From Perognathus longimembris pacificus (Eukaryota > Chordata > Mammalia > Rodentia > Heteromyidae), in the NCBI RefSeq assembly GCF_023159225.1, contig NC_063162.1, forward strand, positions 97,358,880 through 97,422,879: a DNA stretch of 64,000 nt, read 5' to 3'. Below the pieces are notes generated by a model that saw only the letters and a list, made by a program, of their open reading frames with translations, did no database searches and was not told the origin of the DNA. Position numbers and translations under genes: made by a program. Position 1 is the stretch's first letter; each line of letters starts with the position of its first letter. Of the stretch, positions 35,559 through 47,705 are shown piece by piece.

Positions 35559-38500
35559 ATTATATTAGGCTTACCTATAACTTAGTGGCTTAAAATAATT
35601 TTGACTCATTTTCATTCTACATGCTGCATGTTGGCTAATGTGTTCTGGCTTGGGCTCCACTGGGTGACTGTTTCATGTTGGGGGCTTGTCTGGGTTTCAG
35701 TCCTCACTCTGTGTTAGGCTGTGGTCTGTTCCATAGATGCTGATTCTGAGATCTAATTTGGAAGAGGCAGTAAGCCAGGGAACTTTTTTGTTTTGTTGTT
35801 CTTGTATTAATTGTTTATGGTGATGATGGAGGTAGAAGAGGGATAGAACAACTATGCAAAAACATTGTAAATTTCAACTAGAATCATACCTGATTCTATT
35901 TCTTTGGTTAAAGTAAGTCATTTGCCAATTGCTCATCTTATTATTAGTGAAGCAGGGAAGTATACTTCCTGCATGGAAGTATAAAGAGAAAAGGCAAATA
36001 ATTTGCAGACCAGTATACTAATTTACCTTAATAACTGTGGTCATTGGTATGATTATCTAACAAGGTTCTTAGTTATACACAGTTATTATTATTAATGCTG
36101 TTAATGTTCCTGCCATCAATGCTATCTTTCACCTCGTTCATTTTATCCCACAGATACCTAATTCTTCAGAATTATGCTCCGGTAAGACTAAATAACTTTG
36201 ATATAGGACTTCAGCTTTGTGCTTGGGAGTGATTATATTGTTTCTGCAACTATTTTGGATGCTTGGTGGCCTGTCCCTGTACTTTATATAGTTCCTTTCA
36301 GAAAGAACCAGTGATATTGCTGGAAATTTGGCTTCTTAGAGAAAGGTGTTAATATATAAAGATAAACCAGGAAATAAAGGCTGATTAATTTTCTGTAGTA
36401 ACAAAAGTATGCATTATGCTAAACATTCTAGAGTTCAGATTCCTATGTATAACCAACCTATGTATAACCAACTCATAGAGTTGCTGGCAAAATTGCTTGA
36501 CTCTGGGTACTTGTAAGTAAAATAAATGGTGATGATAGATGTGAGAGCCAGCGGCAATTTTGGTGGTATTTTCATATGTAATAAAATTATTTTCAACTAT
36601 GGTAAGAATCATATTAATAAAAAATTATTGTACTTCCTAACGCATAATCATTCTGCCTAAGCTGTATTGAAAATTTACTTACCTTAGTGAAACTGACAAT
36701 GGGCTTATTAATAACTTTAGCATTGGAACCTACTGAAAAAATACATCACAAGAAAGAGAACATTTATGTGTGGTAATAATTAATGCTAATTATAATTAGT
36801 TCCAATTTTACATATGCTTAATCTAATCACAATTTGACCATTTATTTCTATAACAAATCTAAAGAATAAAATGATTTTTATTTTAATGTATGCTACAATA
36901 ACTGATATTTCATCAATAATAAATTCAAAATTTCTAACTAAATCACATGGATTGCATTTTACTATGTTTATACAATTATGTAATTACCATATGCATGAAA
37001 GTCCCATTTCAAAAACCTGTTCTGGTATGAAATGTTAGCAGGTGCTGTAGTAGTTGTTAATTTTCTCTTCTTTCTCATGGTGTGAACTATTAAGTCTTAA
37101 AAAGTAATATGAGAAAAAATGTAGTGTCTTATTATCAATTAGTATTTCCCCATCTTTATTAATCAGGGTTTGAGTTAATAATAATCTATAGTTTCTCATA
37201 GGAAAAAAATAGTTCTATAGTAAGCCAAGATTATTTTGTCCGATTTATTGGGAAACTGCAGACTGCTAAGGGGATTTCAATGTTACCATCCCAACTAGAG
37301 AGGAAAAAAATAGTCTATTTGTACCACAGAAACCACCATCCCTCCCTCCTTCTAGCCATTCTTCCTTTTCCTCTGGCTTTCCTATGGAATTACCCACTCC
37401 TTATCTAGCCACTTCTTAGTCATTCAGACCTGCAGATGGGGTGTGATGGGGACTGTTAATTTCTTTACTAGCATTATTATGGTTTGTGAATATTTGATGG
37501 TAAAATATTAGGTACGTAAGATCTTATTTAATATGTTTCTATTAGTATAGATTTTTTAACTCCAATCATGGTTTTTTGAAAGATGTTTTTCATGTTTCAA
37601 TTTATTATGACTACTATTCCCTTTTTTACTACTCTTCCTAGTGTTTGTTGACTGCTTTTCCATGGTATGTGTGATGCTGAGAGCTGCTTGTGTAAACTCT
37701 CCTGTAATTCCCAGGACCCGGCACTAATTGTTCTTCTGACATCCATTTGTCACTACAGAATCCTGAGCCCTGTGAGAAATCTGTAACTTGCCTTGCCTTT
37801 TCACAAATCTGGTGAGAAGCAGAACAGGACTCCAAATCCCAGTCTGTATCTTAATGGGATATTGCCCCATTCGTGTGTGATTCTTTTTGCTTTAGCATTA
37901 TGACATAGTACCTTAATACCTTTCCCTTATCATTTTTGAGCCCAAAATCTAATAGTTAGCTTTCTTTTTTGGTCTCCTAAAGAGAACAGCTATGCATTAT
38001 TTATTTAATTCAAGCAATATTTATTAAACATCAAGATGTGTAGGCAGTATTTGTTGGAGTCTGGATTTACAAATATTTATTATTATTACCATCTCTAAAA
38101 TATTGGAGGTAGCTGGTATAATACATAAAGTAAGGAAAAGATACAAGTAAGTTGCAAAGACCCTTAGGATATTTTGACTTCCTTTAGGAGAGCTTTCTAG
38201 AAGAGTCTTGTTTGAGAGTGGTTCGTCTGTTTTCGTAAATGACATATGTAACAGAATCTACCCATTTGCATTTCAGACTTCCCAGGGGATTGTGCCTTTA
38301 CCCAGATCCCTGGATTCAAGCTACAAGATCAAGATACATGATCATAATAACAATGTGTTTTTGAAGGGGCTTTTGCAGTGTCTAGAATATTTCCATATTG
38401 ATTGGCTTGTTTCCCTGTGAAATGCTGTCATATTATCCCCAAAGAAGAGTTACCATCTCATGGAAACCTGAATCACACAGCACAGCTTGCCCACATTCTG

Positions 38501-39759
38501 TGTTGCTCCTCCAAACCTTACTACTTCCTTCAGTTGTCCACAGGACTTCAATTCCTCTCTGACTCTGGCTCCTTCTTCTTGTTTCAGTTCTTCTTTTTTG
38601 CCCCACTACCCCTCTTATGTCTCAGTGATTTTACTCTTGGCTTACTCTTCTTTTCTCCCTAGTCATCACTTTCATATCGTGTTGTATGGGCTACTTAGCC
38701 AGACTCTCCAGAAATAGACCTCAGTGGTCATCTATGTCCTTTTAAAATTGCTTTTATATTGTTGAACAAATGAATCAATTACGTAAACCTGCACTGCATT
38801 TCTCACATCTCACAAATCTTATAGCACAAGTTTTTAATGACATAAATAGAAATATTGTTGAAACATGAAAGTATCTTGTGATCTCTAGTTGATAGTTGAC
38901 AACAACTGAACAGTGATGGCTATATTTGTAGAGTCTGGGGAACACGATATAGCTGTTTTCCTCAACAATAGTCATTTTACATAGTTGTAACTGTTCTCTG
39001 GAGCAAACGATTGTGTCATCTGTCTCTAACAGAGGTGAAAACAAAAATCTACCATAAGGTCTGTCTGCCTTGGCCAAATAGGAAGTGATGTTCTTACTTG
39101 TTGCCATAGGACATAGCTGAGAATGACCTCCTCTTGAGCAACTTGAACTGGTACAGGAAACCTGAGACATGACTAAATAATGTGTCAGGGAGGAAGCATT
39201 TCTGAAATACGGGCTAAACAAAAATTTCTGAAGTGTTGGCTAAACAAAATTGGGAAGATCTGTAACATTTCTCCATTGATACAAGAAAATATTCTAAGTG
39301 ACATGGATGCTTGAAAATTGATTTATATGAAAACATGTTCAGTGTGTTAACATTCGTAGTTAGGTACAATGATTAGATTTAGCACATAAAAGTCCAGGAC
39401 ACCTCATTTCATTTTAATCTCAAGTAAATAACAAATAACTAGCTTAGGTATGTCTCATGCACTACTAGAGATATGCTAATGCTAATAATCTGTTATTAAT
39501 AACGCTGATTATTGCTTTGAAAGTTCTGTTTACCTAGGTATCCTGTGATTTATCTGTTAAGCTTGCTTTTAAGAAACTCTAATAATTTTTATTTACCTCT
39601 TAGATAAATTAGAGTATTGTTTCTTTTTTTTTTTAAATAGTCACTAAAAAACCCAGCAGCTCCAATATTACTTTCTCTGATAGAAACTAGTTTAGATAAC
39701 TAAGGAGGCATAGGAATGCAAAGGCTAACCTATCATAAGAAAACAAGTACATGAAGTTA
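35559..39759. other. unassigned repeat-poor stretch
   Basis: No young SINE in 4.2 kb. At 36770-36830 an AT-rich patch contains taattaatgctaattataat, rich in homeodomain TAAT cores. A decayed L2-like piece may lie at 38010-38130. The 148-codon minus-strand frame at 38775-39221, the longest in the window, shows no domain, signal peptide or splice context. Confidence 0.4.
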
Positions 39760-39976
39760 AAAGTGAAGGGCTGGGAATATGGCTTAGCAGTAGAGTGCTC
39801 ACATTGCGTGCATGAAGCCCTGGGTTCGATTCCATATAAACAGAACAAGCCAGAAGTAGCGCTGTGGCTCAAGTGGTAGAGCACTAGCTTTGAGCAAAAA
39901 AGAAGCTAGGGACAGTGCTCAAGCCCTGAGTCCAAGCCCCGGGACTGGCAAAAAATAAAATAAAATGAAAGTGAAG
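39760..39976 (+). mobile_element. IDL-Geo SINE, sense, with target-site duplication
   Basis: Body 39769-39967, from gggctgggaatatggcttag through the B box gggttcgattcc to gggactggcaaaaaataaaa. A 9-bp duplication aaagtgaag lies at 39760-39768 and 39968-39976. About 14 bases between the ID half and the linker (the cccagcaccacat region) are missing. Confidence 0.92.
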
Positions 39977-40199
39977 TTAAGGAATCTCTGAAATTTTAGG
40001 AAAGTAGGATTTAGAGCTATTATCCAGCCCAAACCAGTTTTTCTCTAACTTCTACCCATTGCTCCTTGCTCTGCCCTCAAGAGGCCATAGGAAATTATGA
40101 AGATGATATTATTGATACCAGCCTGTGCTTGCTAAAATCAGTTATGTGTGTACTTCTGCTATTTTTTTTTAATTTAAAAATTCACCCTAAAATTCAGTT

Positions 40200-41380
40200 C
40201 TGGGTTTTAGTTTAAAAAGAAGCAAACATTTAAACGCATCAAATGTTACTAATCTACAATTGTCTTGTTATGAACACTTAGTGTGTGGAACAGGGGGACA
40301 TTCCTAGTACATTGATTAGGCACACGGCCAATGGGCCCCAAGTGGGGTCCATTTGTATACTCAGGCAACAATTAGAGGTCTGATGTAGGTGGTCGCACCT
40401 TGATGGCAGGCATTGCAACCTCTACTTCCCCTCTAAAGGCTGTTAGGATGTCTCAAATCAATACCTTGTAACTTAGGTCAACAAACAAAACCCAAGCGAC
40501 TATCCCTGCTTTCTAAATTACATTGCAAAGCCAAGACAGATGCAGGTCACCGTGGCTCCCCGTTACTGGTGGTCTGGGTGTCCAGACCAGGGATGGCATT
40601 CTAGGCAGAGCGATATCACGCCTCTGATCGTCGCAGACATCTGGCTGGAAGGGGTCCAGGATTATAGGAAGGCTCCAGTATGCTATGAATTGGGATAGTG
40701 AATATCAATCACAGTACAAAATTCCTAATGTTCTTTTTTGACTGGAAAAGCAATAGGTGCTACATAGGAGAATTGCTTATATACCATCTATTTTTTTTAA
40801 ATGGAGATATAAAACATTAATTGCATGGGGATTTAAATATAAGGCCAAGAAGGATATATATATGTATATGTATACATATATATATACATATAGTTTAATC
40901 ATAGAAAGGGCATTATGGTGTCATAAAATAAGAGTTTCATTTTTAGAGGAAGAATCTGAATGACTAATAAAAAAATCACAGTATGTGGCTGGAACTAAGA
41001 GTGAATATCAACGGATTCATTAATCGCCAAATGGAAACATAATTGTTAGGACTTAACAAAAACATAACTAAATCTCATTGTCTAAACCTGATCAGTGTAT
41101 TCGCATACGAGTACCCAGCACGTACCTGATTAGTTACAGAACCTACCTTTTGCAAGTAACATTTAATACATGTTAACAAGTGTAAAAGCACATCTATCAA
41201 TGAGTTGAAGGCTTGAGAGTGTAATTACATTTAATCTGTCAAAGGTACAAGATCCCACCCAGCAGAATCTTCACTCAATGAACCAAAACAACACTGTAAT
41301 TCACGAAAGATTACAAAAGTTCCACCGTTAAAAACTAAATGTACACGAACCAGAGAACTAGGTCCTAACCCCAGTAATAT
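40200..41380. other. CpG-enriched low-copy block
   Basis: I count about 18 CpG in roughly 1.2 kb, several times the density of neighbouring unique sequence. They cluster at 40381-40635 and 40981-41350. The text is of high complexity and contains no long frame. Read on the minus strand it has the look of a 3' UTR and ends near an A-rich stretch (inverse of about 40160-40172). It may be a retrocopy of a 3' UTR, a UTR or lncRNA exon, or an element kept unmethylated in the germ line. Confidence 0.4.
40855..40896. repeat. TA-rich palindromic microsatellite
   Basis: Alternating TA with GTATAC at the centre (40870-40875) and near-symmetric arms. It is capable of extruding as a hairpin. Confidence 0.85.
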
Positions 41381-41584
41381 ATATTATCTTCAGAATTTGT
41401 GAAAGGCAATGAAAGGTCAAGTCCAACTAGACTATGGCTGTAGTTTAAGCTGAGAGTTACCACCTGATATTTCATGTATAAAAGTTAACTTGTCAATCTA
41501 CTCACTCTAATGGTGTTAAGACTATAGCTTTGACAGCACTTTCCAAATCTTAAAAACAAACAACCCACTAGCTTTAGTTCACTT

Positions 41585-41665
41585 AGTATTGTTACATAGA
41601 GTAGAGATTCTTCTTTTAATCCTCACAATAGCCCTATAGAATAAATGCTTTTATAATTTCATTAT
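41585..41665 (-). mobile_element. MIR SINE fragment
   Basis: The + strand gives ttaatcctcacaatagccct, then atagaataaatgctttta, the inverse of the gttgtgaggattaa block of MIR. Confidence 0.6.
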
Positions 41666-41754
41666 TGTAAGCCAGAGAAGCAGATCAGCCTAAACAAAAC
41701 CACATCATTCCAACAATTCTAAAAGTGTTTGCTTTTTTGTACTCTTAAAGTTTC

Positions 41755-42370
41755 TAGTTCCTTAAAAAATAACAACAACAATAAAAAACCACTTGTTTCC
41801 ATATCTTGGAGTTCATTTCGCCTAGCATCATCTTATATGAGCATGTGTACATAGTCATTGAGTTATTGTGATTATTATTATTATTATTATTATTATTATT
41901 TTTGCCAGTCCTGGGGCTTGGACTCAGGGCCTGAGCACTGTCCCTGGCTTCTTCTTGCTCAAGGCTAGCACTCTCCCACTTGAGCCACAGCGCCACTTCT
42001 GGCCATTTTCTGTATATGTGGTGCTGGGGAATCGAACCTAGGGCCTCATGTATATGAGGCAAGCACTCTTGCCACTAGGCCATATCCCCAGCCCCTGTGA
42101 TTATTATTTTTAATGTACTATGTGAAATTATTTTTTTCTTGCATTTTTCTTCCCTATGGTTTAGCTCCTGTTGTCACCGTTTTTAATTTTGGCACCCTGT
42201 TTATTGGATATATGTTTATCTGAATTAGGGAAGGGAAGGAAAACATCAAAATGGTGAAACAAAGGACAAAGGCTGACAATATGTTGTACAGCTTGCGGGG
42301 GGGTGGATTGGGGAGGAGGGAAGGTAACTGTAACCCCTCTGTACATCACCTTGACAATAAAATTAAATTT
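41755..42370 (+). mobile_element. L1 LINE 3' UTR split by a SINE
   Basis: The left part, 41790-41866 (atatcttggagttcatttcg, cctagcatcatcttatatga), corresponds to the inverse of 15420-15460. The right part from 42109 continues with atgtactatgtgaaattatt, caaaatggtgaaacaaagga, a G-rich tract at 42294-42322 and the terminus gtacatcaccttgacaataa. The intervening IDL-Geo is a later insertion. Confidence 0.88.
41867..42108 (-). mobile_element. IDL-Geo SINE with (AAT)n tail, inside an L1
   Basis: Body about 41880-42095. A 13-bp duplication tgtgattattatt lies at 41867-41879 and 42096-42108. The tail is an (ATT)n run on +, that is an expanded AAT-type A-tail. It has the older linker but carries gaacctagggcctcatg, an intermediate subtype. 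Confidence 0.94.
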
Positions 42371-42522
42371 TACAAAACTTTTTAGTTCCTTCTCTTTCTG
42401 TAGGGCAACAATATGCTGTTCTTCCTCTTTCTTTTGACCTGCCTGATTTGTCAGAGCCCTGGCACATGCTTTTCAGATTTTAGCAGTATATATCAAATAT
42501 AATTTATAAGCAGGGTACAAGA
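42371..42522. other. unassigned short gap
   Basis: No recognisable element between the L1 terminus and the next B1. Confidence 0.4.
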
Positions 42523-42632
42523 GGGCTTTTGTTTTGCCTGAGACAGGGTCTTCTTATGTAGCCCAAGCATAACTCAAATGCACTATCTTTTTATTCCCAG
42601 TGTCCTCCAGCAAGCTCCACCATACCAGGCTC
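42523..42632 (-). mobile_element. B1-like (7SL-derived) SINE, old
   Basis: The inverse of a B1 monomer: gcctgagacagggtcttctt, atgtagcccaagcataactc, gtcctccagcaagctccacc. It is diverged and lacks a Geo half. Confidence 0.7.
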
Positions 42633-43444
42633 AGTCAGGAGTATTAATGGCCTAATACTAGATGCTATGTTTGCAATAGTGGCCTGAGGACTACATAGGG
42701 CCTGTTCGTTTGTTTTTCACTTTTGATAGGGAATATATTCTACACAAATGACTCACCTTTATTACTATTTTCAATCGACAAAGAGTAGTTGTGGCATTTC
42801 AATACAAGTATATACTATATAATTGCATCAGGATAAGTGTAATCTTGAATGTATTTTTTTGTCCTGAGATCTTTCAAAACTCTAGGTACTTTGAAATATC
42901 GAAGTATTTATTATCATCCAGAGTTTTCTGAGTGTTCTGAAGAACATTAAAAGTTATTCTTCATATTTGGCGTTACCACTGGACCCATCAACCATCATCC
43001 CTCCATTCCTCTTTGTCCATATTCATCCCAGGCTCTGGTAGGCTTCCTCAAGGCAGTGAAAATATGCGGCATGTGTTTTTCTGTGTCTGACTTATTTCAC
43101 CTAACAAAATGTTCCCCACTTCTAGCTGTGTTACTGTTCATGAAAGATTTTCATTCTTGATAATAGAATAATATTTCATTGTGTATATGTACACATTTTC
43201 ATGAGCATTCATCCACTGATGAATACTATTGTGCATAGTGTTACCATTAATATGTGATTGTTCATGTCTATTCAATATGCTATCTTCATATCTTTTGAAT
43301 TATATATTTAGTAGTGAGATTGCTGACCATGTGATAGTTCTAGTTCTGTTTCTTGAGAAACCTCTATACTGTTTTCCATAGTGGCTGTACTAATTTACAT
43401 TCTTACTAATGATATATAGGAGTTTTTTGTTCTCAGCATCTTGC

Positions 43445-43605
43445 CAGCATTATTGTTTTGTTTGTTTGTTTATTTTAACAAAGTGTTACTGCTAGCCCAG
43501 ACTGGCTTCAAACTTTCTGTGTAGACCAATCTTTCCTCAAATCATGATCTTCTCTCAGCCTCCCAGGTACTGGGACTGCAGATGTGTACTACCTACCAGA
43601 TGGGC
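43445..43605 (-). mobile_element. B1-like (7SL-derived) SINE nested in L1M
   Basis: A tail-like GTTT-rich stretch is followed by the inverse B1 landmarks gcccagactggcttcaaact, cagcctcccaggtactggga and ctgcagatgtgtactaccta. It interrupts the L1M between the cttgccagcat block and the catagatattttaactgaga block. Confidence 0.72.
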
Positions 43606-43628
43606 TTCTCTTTTCTTTTCTTTCCTTT

Positions 43629-43664
<36 letters not shown>

Positions 43665-43686
43665 TTTTTCTTTCTCTCTCTCTTTT
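43606..43686. repeat. (CTTT)n microsatellite
   Basis: About 80 bases of CTTT units, turning into CT at the right end. It lies at the 5' border of the nested B1, inside the L1M. Confidence 0.95.
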
Positions 43687-43870
43687 TGATCATAGATATT
43701 TTAACTGAGATGAGATATTATTTCATTGTGGTTTTAATTTGAGTTTTCCTGATATTAATGGTGAACCTTTTTTTTTCTATTTGGCTATATGTATATGTTC
43801 TTTTGAGAAATGCCTATTCAGATTATTTGCCTGCTTTTAATTAGATTCTCTTATTGCATTATTTTGAGAT

Positions 43871-46800
43871 TGAACTTTCTGTCACTAAAACTTCCTGTTC
43901 TTGTGTTGGCTCCTGCCAAGTCTCTTTCAATCTGTACATATGCAGTTCATTTGTTCTTTTCTTAAACAGATGGGTAGGAATTCATTTATATTTATATGTT
44001 TCAGAAATTATGTGGTTTTGTCTCATTCTTTCTAACTGCTATTGTATTATATAATGCTTTGTGTGTATATCTGAATGCACAAGCCCCTCCCTCTCTATCT
44101 CTCAGGGCATCAGGTGCCTCTATTTCCCTCCCAGATTTGGAAGTGGACCTCTAGCTAGGCTGAGCTGGGGTGTGTATACTCTTTAGTCATCTTGCCTTTC
44201 AGGAGGAAATGTGAAGCTTTGCTATGAGATTTTTGTCCATTCAATGAACGGACAATTCTTTACATCACGTTCCTTTTTATAATGCATAATGATTCTAGCT
44301 AGTCATATTTAATCTCCCTAATTATCCATTTTCTACTAGTCTTCTATAAATGCTTGTTAAAGTGCTTTGTGGTTTTAGGCAATGTTTCTTAAAATGTCTT
44401 TACTGCCTGCATCAACCGTATGAGTGCTTCTGAAAATGGTGACTCACTTCCTTATTAACTTGTCATGGTACCTTTGGTGAAGTGTCAGCCTGAATCAGAA
44501 GACTTACTTGTTATATTTTCTTCTTAGTAACCAAAGCAGGAGAGAGTTAATAGTAGGAAAAATATTAATCTGGAGAATTGTAGACTATTTGTACTTCATA
44601 AAGAATGTATAACAGTTGTACCATTGGGTGTATCTTGGGAGAATATAGTGAGGGCGACTCCACTTTGTGTTTGTTTTAAAGAAAGCTCAGGTCTAGTTAT
44701 CAACTAATTATGAATCTTCTGATATCTTTTCGAAAGTGTGTGAGATAAAACTATATTCATATACCTGGTAATCTTAAAGCTTTAAGAAAACAAAGCTTTA
44801 TTTATTTTGAGTCAATATTGTCCAATCCAAAGTTATTGTAATGAATAACATTTTATCAAAAATTTGAGAACATTATACAGAAATTTGCAAGAACTTTTAC
44901 TGCTACTCAGTCCCAATACTGAGTCTAGAATGGTGTCCTAATGTTGCAGATTAATAATTGACATGTTAAAACATATGCAGACAGACAAATTGTAGGTGCT
45001 CTTCAAACGTACAGTGATATGTTATATACCATATTTTAAAATACAAAGCATGGCACAACTCATTATGGAATGCTTATGAGTGATTTATTAGCTAAAGACT
45101 TTTTCTTGATACTCATTCCATCATTGTTAAGTGCAAACTGGAGCCAGTGCATAACTTTCTGTTTCATAAAGAATACATTTAAAAATACATGTTACTTTTT
45201 ATAAATATTTAATGCTACACTGTAAAAAGCGTAAAATGAAAAATGTTTGAATTTAGTTTCCTTTTATATGATTTGTCTTTCCCATCAGGTACAATAAAAT
45301 ACTATTCTATTGTCTTCCTTAATATTCTGAAGAAACCCAGATATGTTGTATTTTTTATTAGTGTGATACTTACCTAACTTATGTAGCATTTTTTTTCTTT
45401 TTGGATAACTTAATTTGCTATGTGTATCCTTATCTAAAGGAAAAATTTGTCCTCAAAGTTATTTAATCAGCAAAGTATATTGTTTCCGGCATTTAAACTT
45501 CTGAAGGACTGGCCTTCAGGGAAACTTAACCACCTTCTTTTCCTTTGTAGCTTTTCATTGGAGAAAACCAAACATGCCTAACCTAATTAGAATAAACACC
45601 TTGCCATTTATGTTGAACATATGTCTAGAGAACATGATCATCAAACCATCCTGTCTTTGTTTCAAGCTATTAGAAGAAACACTTATACTTGTGATTCTGT
45701 AAGAAACAGTGTATTCAGTCACTTCTTTATTAAATATAGTATTCCTTCCTGAAAATAAAACTGCATTGTTTAGTTTTTACCTGTCGTATTTTTAGGAAAT
45801 AAGACTTAGGATAAATTTAGAGGTTCTTAAAACCTTAACTTAAATGTAAAAATGACTTAAAAATCTCATTCTGTTTCATAATACTCATGTGTACATATAA
45901 AGGAATAGTAACCAAAATTTCCAGTACAACGAGTATTTGGGGAAATATGAATTAAGCCAGTTACTTGGAGAATGTCCAAATATTGCAAAACATATTTAGA
46001 AAATATCAAGTAGGCCTTAGGGTGGAATGCCATAAATAACCCAAAACCCAGATGTCTTTGATCATTGAATAATCTGTGGAAATATGCCAGGGTGTCATAA
46101 GCTTTCCTCAGCTGATTCCTAAATAGCCCACTTAACGTGAAAACAGATTTAAAAAATTTAACCATTTTTTGCCAAATCAAGTATGTTTTTATTGGCTCCT
46201 ATTTTTCAGACTCCAGTTAATTTCAAAATGTTTTAAAGACCCTCAATTCTTTAATCAGCAAGTAATATATTGTGTGTCTATTGTAAACAAGGTGTTTATA
46301 TGAAGTAAAAGAAAAATCATGCCGTGCTTTCTCAAATCTGGGAACTGATCTAAGTGACCACTATAGTTCTCTGTAATATTTATTATTATAGAGGTCCTTA
46401 AATAAGTAGCTAAAATTAGCTTTATCATTATGGTAGTTAAATAATATTTTTTGGAGTTTTTAAGTTACTGTCCTGGTAGATACTGAAAAGGTGTCAAGTG
46501 AGTTTTGTGTTTTTTTTGCCATCAAAGTGATTTTCTATGATGTAGTTTGAGAGAAAGTGACCGAACAGTGACATGAGTAAATAATAATTATACTAAAATT
46601 GTAAGTGCTGTGAAACTCTACATACAGCAAATGGAGTTGGGAAATCAGTAGTGACTACATTATTTTGATGCTTCTTATTTATTCACTTCTCCTGGAAACT
46701 TTTTCTTTCTTAACATTTAAGGCCAACATTTAGCCTAAGTTGTTTATACTGCCATAAGTATGTCCTGCATATATGAGTGAGGAGTTTGCAAATAGATGGA

Positions 46801-47554
46801 AGTACTTTCTTAGGCTTGCTTTGAAGAGTAAAGTTGTCATCTCACTTTTTGTATTGGGCTACACTTCCATTGTTTGGTGCCAACAAGTATGACCCCAAAT
46901 TTGAGAAATAATATGTATTTAACTACATAGCATTGAATGAATTGTGTTGTATTTTCTTAAGTGGCATACATCTTCCAGGACAGTATTCTTAGTTTCAAGA
47001 TTTATGTACTTAATCTCCAAGTCCTCCTTCAACCATGCATTTTCTCTATATGTAGTTTTCTGCATTATCATCACTGCTGTGGTATCTGCAGTGACATCTG
47101 CAGAGAGACATCTTTCAATAGCTCTTCCAGCCACAGAAAACACTTGTTTGTACCAGCAAAATATCCCTCTTCATTTTCCTTCCCTTTCCCTAAAAAAAAA
47201 AAAAAAAATTCCCTTATGAGCAGTGTCTTTATTTTCTGTTGCTTTTTTTTTTTAAACCAGAATGTTCTTTTCTCTCATTTTCTATAGTATCAGTTCCTTT
47301 CTACCTTGTAACATTAGCTCTTCAGTGTCATTCTCTGGTTCTAATGTTACATATTTTGTTTTATGATGTGTTTTTTCATTCTTACTGGAACATATTAAAT
47401 AGAGTATATAAGCAAAGTCCAATCAAGGAAGAAACTATTCCAATTTTTTGAACAGAGATACATTAGTCATGGTTACCAAGAAAATGGATAAGACCAGTAG
47501 AGAATACTAAAGCAGAAGTAGGGAATTGATTATTTTGTGGCCCATGAATGATGT
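43871..47554. other. unassigned repeat-poor stretch
   Basis: 3.7 kb without young SINEs. Minus-strand frames at 45866-46180 (104 codons) and 46919-47143 were inspected. Only the second shows a faint family resemblance and is listed separately. T-runs occur at 46510-46520 and 47247-47255, and an A-run at 47192-47208. Confidence 0.4.
46919..47160 (-). pseudogene. possible relic of a hAT-type transposase C-terminus
   Basis: The minus-strand frame contains a segment near 47080-47145 with the pattern F-S-V-A-G-R-x-I-E-x-x-x-L-S-x-D-V. This resembles the hAT dimerisation motif (FS-AG-I---R--LS) near the end of Charlie and ZBED-type transposases. No upstream DDE region, zinc finger or terminal inverted repeat was found, and the frame does not extend upstream with family-like residues. 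A chance match remains possible. Confidence 0.25.
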
Positions 47555-47705
47555 TATAAGTATCAAATGGCGTGAGGGGATAGGTGGAGTTGGGAGTGAT
47601 AGGAAAGACTAATCAAGATGCAATGTACTTACATACTGTTGTGTTGAATTGAAACCCTCTTGAACAACTGCTTACATATAATAAGATAAAAAGTTAAAAC
47701 TAAAA
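47555..47705 (+). mobile_element. old rodent L1 3' terminus
   Basis: Contains ggtggagttgggagtgatag, actaatcaagatgcaatgta, gttgaattgaaaccctcttg and an A-rich end. Same subtype as 13895-14005 and 34620-34745. Confidence 0.65.

Larger units (their letters stand above)
42960..43870 (-). mobile_element. ancient L1M (L1MA-like) LINE, split by a B1
   Basis: The inverse L1 3' region is recognisable throughout: ctgtgtctgacttatttcac, aatatttcattgtgtatatg, cattcatccactgatgaata, ctgttttccatagtggctgt. After the B1 and a (TTTC)n tract it resumes with gagatgagatattatttcat, tgtggttttaatttgagttt and gcctattcagattatttgcc. Confidence 0.78.

Noticed and set aside
38775..39221. Longest open frame in the window (148 codons, minus strand)
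   Set aside because: No domain, signal peptide, repeat or codon bias is visible, no splice or promoter context is evident, and a frame of this length is expected by chance somewhere in six frames of 64 kb.
41876..41900. Regular short repeats considered as a CRISPR-like array
   Set aside because: It is a trinucleotide microsatellite at a SINE tail with no spacers.
45866..46180. 104-codon minus-strand frame considered as a transposase or gene exon
   Set aside because: Hydrophobic and aromatic residues are scattered without a recognisable motif. I could not link it to any family.
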